From positions 868,001-932,000 of the forward strand of contig JBBELK010000001.1 in NCBI GenBank assembly GCA_037783545.1: a DNA stretch of 64,000 nt, written 5' to 3'. Shown here piece after piece: positions 44,950-55,861 of the stretch. The notes below the pieces were generated by a model. It was not told the DNA's origin. It worked only from the letters and a program-made list of their open reading frames with translations, and searched no databases. The DNA is from Henricia sp. BOLD:AAB3569. Lineage: Eukaryota; Echinodermata; Asteroidea; Spinulosida; Echinasteridae. Position 1 is the first letter of the stretch. The number at the start of each line of letters is the position of its first letter. Position numbers and translations under genes: made by a program.

Positions 44950-45073
44950 AGGCACAGGCTCGTCAGCAATGCGCGCCTGCCAAATTCGTGCTCGAAACAC
45001 GCAGCTCCATGCCTTTGCTATGGAGCTGCGTATTGCGTGGCACACATTTGGCGGGCGCGCATTGCCTGTGCCT
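44950..45073. mobile_element. TTAA-flanked palindromic MITE, 124 bp (family 2)
   Basis: TTAA at 44946-44949 and 45074-45077. Ends AGGCACAGGCTCGTCAGCAA and GCGCGCATTGCCTGTGCCT. It is absent from block B at about 62855, where the flanks join with the TTAAG also missing, so it either inserted after the duplication or was lost imprecisely from B. Confidence 0.85.
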
Positions 45074-45298
45074 TTAAGTTTCAGGGCCGAAAAAAAAAAA
45101 ATCATAACTGCATACAGTGTATGCACGTTGTGGGATGTACATTGACAGTGTGCAATGCAAAATGTCAAACTGTTGTATGGATACAGCGCCCTCTATTGAG
45201 TCTATGAACTTCTCATCAATAGTCTGGTTTCGTGATACAGACATACTGCATGTGTGCAAATCATGTACACTGGGGGCGTTCAAGATGCTTACCTCGTG

Positions 45299-45710
45299 GG
45301 ATGTCAGTCAAGTCGACCGAATACCAACTTGACTCGGACCAACTCGACCGGGAAAAAAATCTATCGTCAACCAACTCGACCGCGTACCAACTCGACCGCA
45401 AACCAACTCGACCATACAAATGCAAAACAGGAGAAGCCGTGTCGCGTCGCTAGATTCGGCCGGTGAATGTCGGCTCGATCGCACACTGAACATGACACGT
45501 GGCCGGCCGCGGGTTTGTCGGCATGTCTTTGCCGGCGCCCGGGTTGCTGTCTGCGGTGACTGTCGACCGCGGGTTTGTTGGCAAGTCTTTGCCGGCGCCC
45601 GGGTTGCTGTTTTTTGGTTTGGTACGCGGTCGAGTTGGTTTGCGGTCGAGTTGGTACACGGTCGAGTTGGTACGAGTCGAGTTGGTAAACGGTCGAGTTG
45701 ACCTGACTCC
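45299..45710. mobile_element. 412-bp fold-back element with minisatellite arms
   Basis: Flanked by the 8-bp duplication ACCTCGTG (45291-45298 and 45711-45718), which is single in block B at 63099-63106. Ends GGATGTCAGTCAAGTCGACC and GGTCGAGTTGACCTGACTCC. Each arm is a minisatellite of about 17 bp (CCAACTCGACCG at the left, CGGTCGAGTTGG at the right). The centre holds two direct copies of CCGCGGGTTTGT..CCGGCGCCCGGGTTGCTGT. No transposase is present. Confidence 0.9.
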
Positions 45711-45903
45711 ACCTCGTGTATATGGGGTTTACACCGGGGGAATCCCCCAGAAGATGCAGAACGACACAGGGTTTCACTTTGACAAAATCCCCACCCCTGG
45801 GGCAACATTTAGGTGACAAAAATCCCCACCCTCGGGTGCAAAACATTTATGCAAAAAAATTTGTATTTCAATGGGTCAAAACCCCCACGGGGTGGGGTTG
45901 CGC

Positions 45904-45928
45904 GGGGGGGGGGGGGGGGGGGGGGGGG
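45904..45928 (+). repeat. G(25) homopolymer, six G's in block B
   Basis: After GGGTTGCGC, block A has 25 G's, while the homologous site in block B (63297-63302) has six before TGGAGAGGG. The run has expanded, or was mis-sized in assembly, in A. Confidence 0.85.
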
Positions 45929-46334
45929 AGGTGGAGAGGGAAACAATTTATAAAGAACAATTCATATAGAGTCACCACCAACCAGCTCTATAGTCGATCA
46001 AAGCCATCGATTTAATTAGTCAACAAAATAATTGCAAAGTTGTATCCAGTGTGCGAAGCCGCCTTAGATATGTTTTGTGCACGCACGCGCGCACATGCAG
46101 CGCTTGAGGGCGCTCTTTGCACCTCCTTCAAAAACGAAAATGTCGAAATGGTCTAGTGCAAGTGCACCTATTGAGCAAATATCAGAGCTAAGGGACAAAT
46201 TTCAATTTGCGTGAGTTTGCCCAAGTTTGCCACAGATTTTGGGTTAGAAACAGCACCAGGGCTGAGGATGTACTTCTAGACAGTGTCTAGAAAATTGCTA
46301 GACAACTCGTACCAAATTTTTAAAGGTCCTTCGA

Positions 46335-47705
46335 AATATCACCCCCCCCCCCCCCCCCCCCCCCCCTAGTTGTGTCCTGCAGTGGTTTTAGATGTCCATG
46401 ATTGGAAAGAAATACTTACAACACCGTTTTTGAAGCCAAAATGTTGTCCAACCATGGAGGTGGTCCAACGTACAAATCGTACTGGACGTTAGATCTCGAG
46501 AGAGGGCGCTTTCCTACGTGAAAAATCGGGCACAAATCACAGACCTAAAGAACCTATAGACGCGCAAGGCATGTAGAAAAGATCGGCAGGGTACCGTAAG
46601 TGAGACGGCGCCAGACTAAACTCCAAACCATGGGCGGAAGTGATTTTAAAATGTGCACGACCGTATGGAAAAACGTTTATGTCTGTGGCACAAATATACA
46701 TTTACACGTACGCAGTCCTTTCCATGCCGCTAGCGCTGTGTACGCACTGAGGAAATGACTTGGCTGCTCTTTCCGACGGCTGTTTCATTACTTAACACTT
46801 AATGTCAACCATGTCCAAGTTACTAAAATGTACACAAAAGTGTACACAACAGAACCATGACTGGTACACAACGGAACCAGCCGTTCGATAGGGACAGAAT
46901 CATTCTGTCTAGGGGCAAATGTGCCAGTAAAACGGTTTCAGAAAGTTGCACGCGCGTACACGATCGATCATGACGATCGATGGAATGGGTTCGAGTTGAC
47001 CAGGGTAGTACGAGTTGACCAGGGTACGTGGCTCATTTTGGGTGCGAGTTTTCCCGGGTACGACTATACATGTACGAGTTGTCCTGTTTCCTGTCTAGAG
47101 AATCCAATGGTTTTTTTTTAGCTCAAATTTTACCTACAACATACGGGAGAGGGCAAGTCAGGCACTCCGTGCGTGACGTAAGCTTTCCCGTGTACAAACC
47201 ATGGTATGGAAGGAAATGTACCCAATTTATTGTGCTTTTCTGTTTACGATTTGATTACACTTCTGGGGAACAACGGTCATGACAGCTTTCCTGAATGATT
47301 TCTGGGAGCTCGTATACTGCCTCGGATGAACAAACTGGGGATCGCAGATCATAGCGTTTTTCAAACATAGCCTGGCGTGCGTCGACCAATGAAATTTCAG
47401 CTGACGCTGGGGTGGTTTCCCTATTACTGTAATGAGTTTCGCTGGCTCAATGCAGAACCATCAAGGCGTTGGGTTACGGACTGTACCGATACAGTACGTG
47501 CATATGTGCATAGTCGTAGCGCAGGGCGCTGTGAGCCAATACGTGCAACAGATGCCGTAGTTATAAGCGCTTTGTTTTATCTTCAGCGGGCCGTCTAAAA
47601 GACAAGCCCAACGCTTTGATCAAGGCTAGTAAAATAAAGGATAGGCCTATACCGTTTCTTGTCAATGACTTGAGAATTGAAATGTGGGTGGCGGTCTGGG
47701 AAAAC
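46335..47705. other. About 1.37 kb present in block A only
   Basis: Block B runs directly from TTTTTAAAGGTCCT to GCGTACATTTTGTAG (63770-63795), while A has this extra stretch. It contains CGAGTTGACCAGGGTA direct repeats (46992-47028), related to the fold-back minisatellite. No clear target duplication was found, so insertion in A and deletion in B are both possible. No gene is recognised. Confidence 0.6.
46342..46366 (+). repeat. C(25) homopolymer
   Basis: An uninterrupted run of 25 C's at the left edge of a segment that block B lacks. Confidence 0.85.
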
Positions 47706-48640
47706 CCGTCGGAAGTCGCCACGTACATTTTGTAGTTACCGCTACGTTTCCACCATATGTCCCCGGCACTCCGGTTTGGCCAAAACGTGGCGTGCCGTGG
47801 AACTTTTATTGTCTTTTTTATTACTTTGGCTCGACTCGGCCCTAGTTAAGTTGGGCCGGTGTGTTGCGTTCTACCACGGTGCGTAACGTCCCAGTACGGA
47901 AAGCGTGGCGCGCCGTGCCGGTTCCGGGCCGCGAGGCGGATCGGACGGCGCGCCCCGGAACCGGGACGGCGCGCTACGTTTTAAGCGCCGTTCCACTACG
48001 GATGGGTCCACGTCCCAGGCCGGCCTGCTAAGTTCTGATGCGGTGCCTCACGTCCGTCCCGTTCGTGTCACGTTTGTTGTCCCGGCCCAATACGTACGTT
48101 AATTCCCGACGGTGTGCGAGGGTCTGCTGCGGCGCCCTGCGACTGAACGTGGCAGCTGTCACGTTTCACGTACGCCCCGGTGGTCTCCCGGTGAGCCCCG
48201 GTGGGTATAAATAGTGCGCTCCGCACCTTCATTTTCACTTCGTCCTGGAGCGCTGCCGCAGCAACATCATCATCATCGTGAGGCACCGGCCGCGATCAGA
48301 GGTCCCTGGCACCGCACCCCGTTGAGTCAAGGCACAGTGCGGTCCGTCACGCCCGCCCTGTGACAGGAGCCCCGTCCCACTGCGGCCCAACATTTTTGAC
48401 AGAGCTGTTCACTGGCCGGTGGCAAGGGTGAGCTACGGTCATTCACGTTTCGCCACCCCGGTCTCCTACGCTCCATGACGTCCATCCCGGTGCCTCCAGC
48501 ACGGTGCTCCTCTACCGGGGCGCCGGGACTTCCGGGGACAGCCTGATTTCTCCGTTTGTGGGTTTTAGAATAAAATTGTCTTCGAAAGGTCATAACTTTA
48601 GTTGTGGTTTGAATATTGAAACGCTCTGTTGCGCCGGCCA
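47706..48640 (+). promoter_or_regulatory. GC-rich segment with TATA box and poly(A) signal (LTR-like?)
   Basis: A CpG-rich stretch with a strong TATAAATA at 48206-48213, an initiator-like TTCATTTTCACTT about 20 bp on, and AATAAA at 48569-48574. That order is reminiscent of a retroviral-type LTR (U3-R-U5), and its start is shared with block B (63785-64000), which runs off the window. It may instead be an ordinary promoter. The frame at 48629-48811, whose second Met gives MARRPVYPVDGLGD, follows directly but resembles no protein I know. Confidence 0.35.
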
Positions 48641-48914
48641 ATCATGGCCCGCCGCCCGGTCTATCCCGTGGACGGCTTAGGAGACACCGATAGAATAAAT
48701 TTTACTGGACACACTGTGCCATCACATTTTCAAGAAATAGTTGAAAATGCATGTAACAAATTTCCTTTGTTTGTCAATTTTATTAATTATCTGTCCCTCA
48801 TGCACGCATAAAAACAACCTCCGCATAAAACTGTAAAGTCAATTTTATCATGTGATAAAACTAGGTGTGTTTATAAAAATGGCGACACAACGTACAAAGC
48901 AACGAGACTCGGCA

Positions 48915-49245
48915 TGGAAAGCACAGATTTATTGGAGAAAACTCAAAGGTATTTTTTTATGTTTTACGGTCGACACTTACCGTAGCACACACTGAGCGAA
49001 GGGCTAGCAATGCAGGGATGACATATATTCATAAAAATGCGCTTTCCTACCTTTGAACAGCGAATCGCCCAACATTGAAACCAAAATTCACCCGGTCACT
49101 GGCGCATACATACATGTACAACATACAAACTGTATGGGCAGAAAATCGCGTGATTGTGTAATGATTGCATCACTTTGACCTATGTAGGCGCCGTCTGCTA
49201 GCTCTGTTGTGATTGGTCGGCGTGTTCGGCTTGATTGACAACATA
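48915..49245. repeat. Second copy of the 13738-14057 repeat
   Basis: Same order of motifs as at 13738-14057 (GAAAGCACAGATT, GAACAGCGAATCG, GTTGTGATTGGTCGGCG), in the same orientation. Confidence 0.7.
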
Positions 49246-51228
49246 ACAATATCCATAAGTTATTGTGAGTAGTGTATGTACAAAACAACGAGGGTTTACA
49301 GGCTGCAACCCAGTCCAGTCCGCAGTGGTCATTTGCTTCACCTGTGCGAAACGGTGACGTGACATTTCTTGAGATCCTCGTTGGGTGCATTTCGTTTGTT
49401 TCTGCATGGTAAAACAACTTGGGATCTGTTCTGAAACCATAGAGTTATATTTTGAAAAACACATACTATGCATAAAACAAACGCGCCCTAATCTTCTGAT
49501 TAGGGAACCAGACTGTGCTGCATCAAGGCCTGGGTTCGACGACGTCTGAAAGACGTCTGGGGACTACGTAGGGAAAGGGAACCAGATTATCCTGCCAGGA
49601 GCAGCACAGACCCAACCTCGTCCCCAGGGTGGTCGAGCATCCTCGTTCCTAACTGCTCTAGACCTAGACTGGTTCCCTTGTCCACATATTTACTTCCCCT
49701 CCGTCGTATATGAGGACAGGTACACGCCGCCATGTTTGGCATAAATATCCAGGAATTCCTGGATGTTTATGCAAATTAAAAGGACTGTGTCACGGTTTGC
49801 GCAAGCGCCAAGCAGGCGCCCAGAATACAGCGTGTTGCGCGCCTTCGTTCGATTTGGCATCGCGCGCTATACGCAATCAATGTCTGTATTTTTGCATCGA
49901 CAGCAGAAGATATGCCTGTAAAATTGCTGTCAGAACCAAATAAACATACTGGTTTCGGTGGGAATCAAGGTTGAACAAATAGCTCTATATCCAACCATGT
50001 CATTCATATCATTCGATGGGGTTTCTGTCATGTTTTGTCGAGTTTGTTTATGCGATGAAAAACTTTTTTTGAACAACGGCCGCACTGTGATATTGATGTT
50101 TGGCGGCTTAAAAATACGGCAAACAGCGCCATTTCAAGCAAAAAGTAATGTATCAGTACAAACCTGGGCGTTGACGAGTACACCACTGCCAAAATTACTA
50201 AATAATTATAAGGGATGGCAAAGATTGAATAGGATATGCAAAACCCAGCGACAAAATTAACGATTGCGAAATTCACTCGTTGTTGAGCAAACTCTAAAAA
50301 TAGATCATGCATATATTTAATACAACGACCAATCACGCGTGGTAATACAACGGCCAATCACCCGTGGTTATTGCTCGGCGTGTGCCTGTCCTTGTATAGC
50401 GAGAGCAGCGTAGTGCACATATGGACAGGGGACCAGTCTACTCTAGACCATGGGGCAGAGGTCGGCAGTGGCACAGACCTATAAACCTATAGACCAACGA
50501 TGTGCATCAAAAATCATGATTTTGAAAAGTATGGGCAAATGACGACACAATGGGCTGCATGGGCTAACCGCGCGGGTTCAAAGCGCTCGCGGCTATTCCG
50601 AAACGCGCGTATGCCGTGCGTAATCTACGCGCTCCTATGAAGTATGGGCGATGCCGGATGAACACAGGGCGCGCGCAAAGCGAGGATTTGAATTTTAAAA
50701 TTCTTTTTTTGTCTGGAAATTATTCACACAAAAACCAAACAATTTGTAATCTACATGAAACATAGTTAGTACATAGGAGTTTTTTGTTAAAATTGAAAAA
50801 TGGGCATGGCTTCATACAATTTTTTGACTTGAACAGTTTGACTGTGCGTAAAATCCCTATATATACCAAGAGGTGACTTTGCCCATAGTTTTGTTTTGGT
50901 TGGGCGCCGCTCAAATCACTAAATGCTACTTAATCCTGTTTTGCATTTTTTTCCACGCAAAATAATGTTAATTTTGTTTGGAAAATTATCCCCTGTTCAT
51001 GCGTGAAATGCCAAACATAACGTTCAATGAAAACATGAAAGCTATGTATACCAATATGTATTATGAGCCAATTTAAAGAGCTAGTATCCCCTTAAAGAAA
51101 AATCCAGCATTTGCAGCTTTTTTGATAGTTCACATATCCCTCTAGCCGGCTTATATGGCAGTTTTTTTCAAATTGCCCCTTTTAAGTAGATAAATCGCAA
51201 GCAAAAGTGCAGTTTTTGAAAAAGAAAT
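49246..51228. other. Intergenic between blocks A and B, no gene recognised
   Basis: GGGAACCAGA and CTGGTTCCC words at 49504-49680 suggest fold-back remnants. The remainder shows no frame with family resemblance. Confidence 0.4.
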
Positions 51229-51375
51229 ATGACGTCACGACTGGCCGTCTAGCCATCAGGAAGTAAGGCGACCAGGCGCCATTCGTGGAGTGGGTAGACC
51301 CAAATCCAATCCCGGTTAAGTATGTTAGATTCTCCACAAATTGGGCAGCTTGCGGCATGTGGAGGGTTCGCCCGC
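51229..51375 (+). pseudogene. FAMeT-type domain fragment, broken (block B)
   Basis: Homologous to 42494-42640. In the frame of the A copy, CAG has become TAA shortly after GRLAIRK, and the upstream half of the domain is absent. It is therefore a decayed copy. Confidence 0.8.
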
Positions 51376-51716
51376 CATTCATCCAAAAATTCCAGAGAAA
51401 TGGATTCTCGCATCCTCTTGCAACAGGGGAGAGGCTACATGTATAAGCCAGGCACTCCATGCATGACCCGAATGCAGATCGCACAGTTCACAGCTGCAAG
51501 GGCCCGAATGTGGATGTGTATGCACCTGCACGTACACGATGTACATCAATTGGGTACATTCCTTCCATAACCATGACGGGTTCGTACACGGGCTGTGATG
51601 GGAAAGCACGGAGTGCCTGGCTTATAGTCTCAGCCCTTGCAACAGTGCCTCTTTAACGCACTCCCCAACTCCTGCGTACAATGGCCCTGTTGAAACAGGC
51701 CCAATTTCGCGGTGGG

Positions 51717-52045
51717 ACAAGCGACAGAAATCTTGTCGCCTATGCTGGACCAATCAGGACGCTTGGCAGTGCATTGCAGCACGATTGCAGGCATTCAAAT
51801 GTAACGCGCGCAGATTGTAAACACAGTGCATGCATGTGATGCATGTAATGCTGGCCGTTGTCCGGGCCGGCGATTGGCTGCTATTTAAAGCATACTGGGG
51901 AGTCCGTTCCATTACATTCGTAAGCATGCATCCCTGTTATTAATTTTAAAAACTGCGGAGTAAATTAAGATCGTCGTTTGAAAGTTTGGTAGGAATGGGA
52001 CAGTCATAAGGAACGGAACCCAATACAATTTCTGGAAAGTATATA
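51717..52045. repeat. Second copy of the 2727-3045 repeat, inside block B
   Basis: ACAAGCGACAGAAATCTTGT through CCCAATACAATTTCTGGAA. Block A lacks it, so it arrived in B after the duplication or was lost from A. Confidence 0.7.
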
Positions 52046-52282
52046 AATCGTTTCTTTTCGGCATAACATGACCGAATTAATTAAATTACATCAAAATGAC
52101 TTGGGCGTGAGTTGGCTCAAGACAACAGCCGGCTCACTCCACAGATTTGCGTGTGTTTCCTCAGGGTATTGTTACGTCGCTTTGCAGAGTGGAAGTTCCC
52201 TGATATCTCAGGATGGGATTCTCGTGTCTCCTCATCAAGTGACACTGTGTAAATGTCTCACCACAGTGGCTGCATACAACCG

Positions 52283-53988
52283 TTACACAGTATGGGTTCT
52301 CATGTGTCTCTTCAAATTAACACTGCGTGTGAATGTCTCATCACAGTGGCTGCATGCATACGGCCGCTCACCGGTATGTGTTCTCATGTGCACTTTCAAA
52401 ATACTATTCCGTGTGAATGTCTTATCACAGTGGCTGCATGCGTATGGCCGCTCACCAGTATGGGTTCTCATGTGTGTCTTTAAGCTACTACTCTCTGTGT
52501 ATGTCTTACCACAGTGGCTGCATGCATATTTCCGTTCTCCAGTGTGGGTTCTCATGTGCGTTTTCATATTCCCATTCTGAGAGAATGTCTCACCGCAGTG
52601 GCTGCATACATACGGCCGCTCACCAGTATGGGTTCTCATGTGTTTCTTCAAGCTACAACTCTCCGTGAATGTCTCACCACAGTTGCTGCATAAATATGGC
52701 CGCTCACCAGTATGGGTTCTCATGTGCTTCTTCAAGGTACCACTCTCTGCGAAAGTCTTACAACAGTGGTTGCATGTGTATGGTCGCTCACCAGTATGTG
52801 TTCTCATGTGTATCTGTAAGCGGCCACACTGTGTGAATGTCTCACAACAGTGGCTGCATGCATACGGCCGCTCACCGGTATGGGTTCTCATGTGCACTTT
52901 CAAAATACTATTCCGTGTGAATGTCTCGCCACAGTTGGTGCACACATACGGCCGTTCACCAGTATGGGTTCCCATGTGTGTCTTTAGGCCACCACTCTGT
53001 GTGAATGTCTTATCACAGTGGCTGCATGCGTATGGCCGCTCACCAGTATGGGTTCTCATGTGTGTCTTTAAGATACTACTCACTGTGAATGTCTTACCAC
53101 AGTGGCTGCATGCATGCGGCCGCTCACCGGTATGGGTTCTCATGTGCACTTTCAAAATACTATTCCGTGTGAATGTCTCGCCACAGTTGGTGCACACATA
53201 CGGCCGTTCACCAGTATGGGTTCTCATGTGTGTCTTTAGGCCACCACTCTGTGTGAATGTCTTATCACAGTGGCTGCATGCGTATGGCCGCTCACCAGTA
53301 TGGGTTCTCATGTGTGTCTTTAAGATACTACTCTCTGTGAATGTCTTACCACAGTGGCTGCATGCATATTTCCATTCTCCAGTGTGGGTTCTCATGTGCG
53401 TTTTCATATTCCCATTATGAGAGAATGTCTCACCGCAGTGGCTGCATACATACGGCCGCTCACCAGTATGGGTTCTCATGTGTGTCTTCAAGCTACAACT
53501 CTCCGTGAATGTCTCACCACAGTTGCTGCATAAATATGGCTGCTCACCAGTATGGGTTCTCGTGTGTTTCTTCAAGCTACCACTCTCTGCGAAAGTCTTA
53601 CAACAGTCGTTGCATGTGTATGGTCGCTCACCAGTATGTGTTCTCATGTGTATCTTCAAGTGACCACTCAGTAGCTGCATGCATATGCATGGCCGCTCAC
53701 CAGTATGGATTCTCACGTGTACTTTCAAGTTATCACTTCATGTGAATGTCTTATCACAATGGCTGCATTCATGTGGCCGCTTACCAGTATGGGTTCTCAT
53801 GTGTCTCTTCAAGTCACCACTCAGTGTGTACGTCTCACTACAGTGGCTGCATACATACTGTATGGCCGCTCATCAGTATAGGTTTTCTTGTCTCTCTTCA
53901 AGTCACCATTCTGTGTGAATATCTTACCATAGGGGCTGGACAAATGTTGGGTTGTCATGTCTGTGTCAGTTTCTGCTCTTAATATCTC
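52283..53988 (-). pseudogene. C2H2 zinc-finger array, 16 intact fingers, 5' part broken (block B)
   Basis: An open frame of 481 codons (53728-52283) holds 16 intact C2H2 fingers with TGERPY linkers, ending RTHTV. Upstream homology to the block A protein continues to about 53958 but is disrupted. There is a 5-nt insertion near 53858, and a CGA-to-TGA stop in finger 2 (minus-strand context ACATGAAGT, about 53740). A net 15-nt in-frame loss near 53670-53690 removes the zinc ligands of the next finger. Translation from the first Met of the open part would start inside a finger. Internally, a three-finger module is repeated and two fingers are chimeric. The long open frame could still be expressed from another exon, so pseudogene is likely rather than proven. 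Confidence 0.7.
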
Positions 53989-54502
53989 CACAATAAGGTT
54001 GTATCGCAAGGCTGTTCAGTGTACAAAGTACATGTACCTCCGAGTCCTCAGTTGTCTGCAAGAATAGGAGGTTGTATAAATTTAGAGAAATTAGGAAATA
54101 AGAAGGGGTCTTAAAATATAATTTATTCAGACAAGTAGGCACTTTTTGTTTCGATTTCTCAGCTGTAATATAAGAAATATTAATGTAGAATCATCAATCA
54201 GCTTTATCGTCATAGCAATCGATTTAATTAGTAAACAAATTAATTGTCCAAGTTGTATCCAATGCGGAAATCAAGCCGCCTTAAAGGTACACACCGGCTT
54301 CGTTGGGCTATTTTTGGCTCGAAATTGACCCATACAAGATTCTGAACGCCCTTCCGAAATAAACTGAGAAGAAACCACGTAATTTTTCCGTTTTTGAGCA
54401 ATTAAAAAAAAAAAGAGGTCACGTACGTGACCTTTCGGAACCAGATTCTGGTTCCGAAAAGTCACATGGTCTTGCGAGTTAGTATAGTGTAGGATATTTG
54501 CC

Positions 54503-54673
54503 ATGCGTAGCACGGCAAATATCCCGAGTGCACACACGGCCGGGTTGGTTGCTCCGGTGTACGTTCGTGAAGAAAAAAACATGATGCCAACTTCTCCAAA
54601 GAAAACGGAAATTCCTATTCGCTCTTCTGGGGTGTCCGGTGAAATCGTGAGCAGAAAATTGGAGATATCCTGA
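54503..54673 (+). CDS. Conserved 56-codon micro-ORF (block B)
   Basis: Colinear with 44296-44466, same start, stop and length. Same caution: no known family, and it may be non-coding. Confidence 0.2.
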   Translation: MRSTANIPSAHTAGLVAPVYVREEKNMMPTSPKKTEIPIRSSGVSGEIVSRKLEIS

Positions 54674-54750
54674 GTAGGATAGAGAAGAGCGAATCGTTTG
54701 TGACAAAGTCGTGAAGCTCGCGCGTAGTTGCAAGGGCTGGTAAAACGTAT

Positions 54751-54980
54751 TGAGCTCGTGCCAATGACGTCATTTTGGGAGTAAAACAATGCCGTGTCGT
54801 TGTAGAAGCAATGTGCGTGCACGTTGTGTGTGTCCATAGCGCGCGTAACGCGCTATGCTGAGGCTCCCATTGGTGAACTAAACCGCTTTGCGCCCACAGA
54901 CACACAACGCGCACGCACATCGCTTCCACAATAACTCAGCATTATTTGACTCCCAAAATGGTGTTCGAAAGGGGTCAATG
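54751..54980. mobile_element. 230-bp palindromic element, orientation 2 (flipped)
   Basis: Along its whole length this is the reverse complement of 44541-44770 between flanks that are not inverted (CAAGGGCTGGTAAA at the left, AATAGGCCCTAA at the right). The distinct outer ends (TGAGCTCGTGCCAATGACGT and GAAAGGGGTCAATGA) are flipped too. Confidence 0.9.
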
Positions 54981-55102
54981 ACAATAGGCCCTAAGATAAG
55001 ACGACTCTTGACCATTTTTGTTAATTTTGCACTTCTTTAGTGAATTACGGGATATTTTGGTGATCTTTTTTTCACAATGACCATCAAAAAAGTATTGTCA
55101 AT

Positions 55103-55108
55103 GCTGCT
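55103..55108 (+). repeat. Target duplication GCTGCT, left copy
   Basis: GCTGCT precedes AGTAGTGTGGGG. It is repeated at 62152-62157 and single in the empty site at 44851-44856. Confidence 0.92.
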
Positions 55109-55213
55109 AGTAGTGTGGGGGGTCTTGATGAGACAATTTTATGTTAATTTATGCAAATTTATGCATAACCACGCCCCCGACAGAGATCAAAGGTCAAGGG
55201 TCATGGGTCAAAT

Positions 55214-55470
55214 GGACCTGAAACGTTGATGAGACAAATATTCACGAGGTCATTGTGGAAATAAAGAAAAACAAGAGTTGGACCTGAAACGTTGATGAGA
55301 CAAATATTCATGAGGTCATGGGGTGAATAAAGAAAAACAAGAGTTTTGGACCTGAAACGTTGATGAGACAAATATTCACGAGGTCATTGGTGAAATAAAG
55401 AAAAACAAGAGTTTTGGACCTGAAACGTTGATGAGCCAAATATTCATGAGGTCAGTGACGAGCGAACTGA
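55214..55470 (+). repeat. Subterminal 66-68-bp repeats, four units (left arm)
   Basis: Units start at 55214, 55280, 55348 and 55416 with GGACCTGAAACGTTGATGAG and contain ATTCACGAGGTCATTG and AAAGAAAAACAAGAGTT. They are candidate binding sites for the mobilising enzyme (inference). Confidence 0.92.
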
Positions 55471-55533
55471 ATATCTTAATGAGACAGAGTAGCGTGACCC
55501 AGTGGAAATGCGGGTCGTGAACTGAATATCTTA

Positions 55534-55770
55534 ATGAGACAAATAGGAAATATGAACCCGTGTGAAGGTGCACGACCTAAACAAATTAAATCCGTGTATA
55601 TTGGAGTCTGTCAATGTAACCCGTTTTTACAAAATCGCTACATCGATACTCCAAAAGACACGTACCGTGCTTTATTTCACTACACAAACTTGAAATCGCT
55701 ACACCCATACACTGTGTACAAACGTCTTATAGTATTTACGTTTGATCATGTATATGTACTCTTATTATAA
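55534..55770 (+). CDS. Small ORF in left arm, 78 codons
   Basis: Starts MRQIGNMNPCEGARPKQ and contains YIGVCQCNPFLQNRYIDTP. No family is recognised. The right-arm copy differs at one residue (Asn here, Ile there), so at least one nonsynonymous change has been tolerated. It reads inward from the element end. Confidence 0.3.
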   Translation: MRQIGNMNPCEGARPKQIKSVYIGVCQCNPFLQNRYIDTPKDTYRALFHYTNLKSLHPYTVYKRLIVFTFDHVYVLLL

Positions 55771-55861
55771 CTACGTATTTTTTGATGTATTCTTATGTAT
55801 AAGATACAATAATACGAAAGTCGACATTAAGAAGAAGAACAATTAAAATACAGTAAATGAA

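Larger units (their letters stand above)
42494..47960. repeat. Segmental duplication, block A
   Basis: Paralogous in the same orientation to 51229-64000 (block B). Shared order: FAMeT-type fragment, C2H2 array on the minus strand, about 1 kb of flank, 230-bp palindrome, TATTGTCAATGCTGCT junction, CAGCGCCCTCT region, TTTGACAAAATCCCCACCCC, and a GC-rich end from TACATTTTGTAGTT to CCGGTTCCGGGCCGC. Differences are mostly clean insertions. Confidence 0.9.

Noticed and set aside
52068-53918. Plus-strand frames of up to 260 codons over the zinc-finger arrays
   Set aside because: They are antisense shadows of the 84-bp finger repeat; the C2H2 reading on the minus strand explains the sequence. The same applies at 42948-43771.
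54271-54837. 188-codon minus-strand frame as a host gene
   Set aside because: The block A counterpart is interrupted, and the differences between copies in this frame are nonsynonymous. The frame also runs into the 230-bp palindrome.
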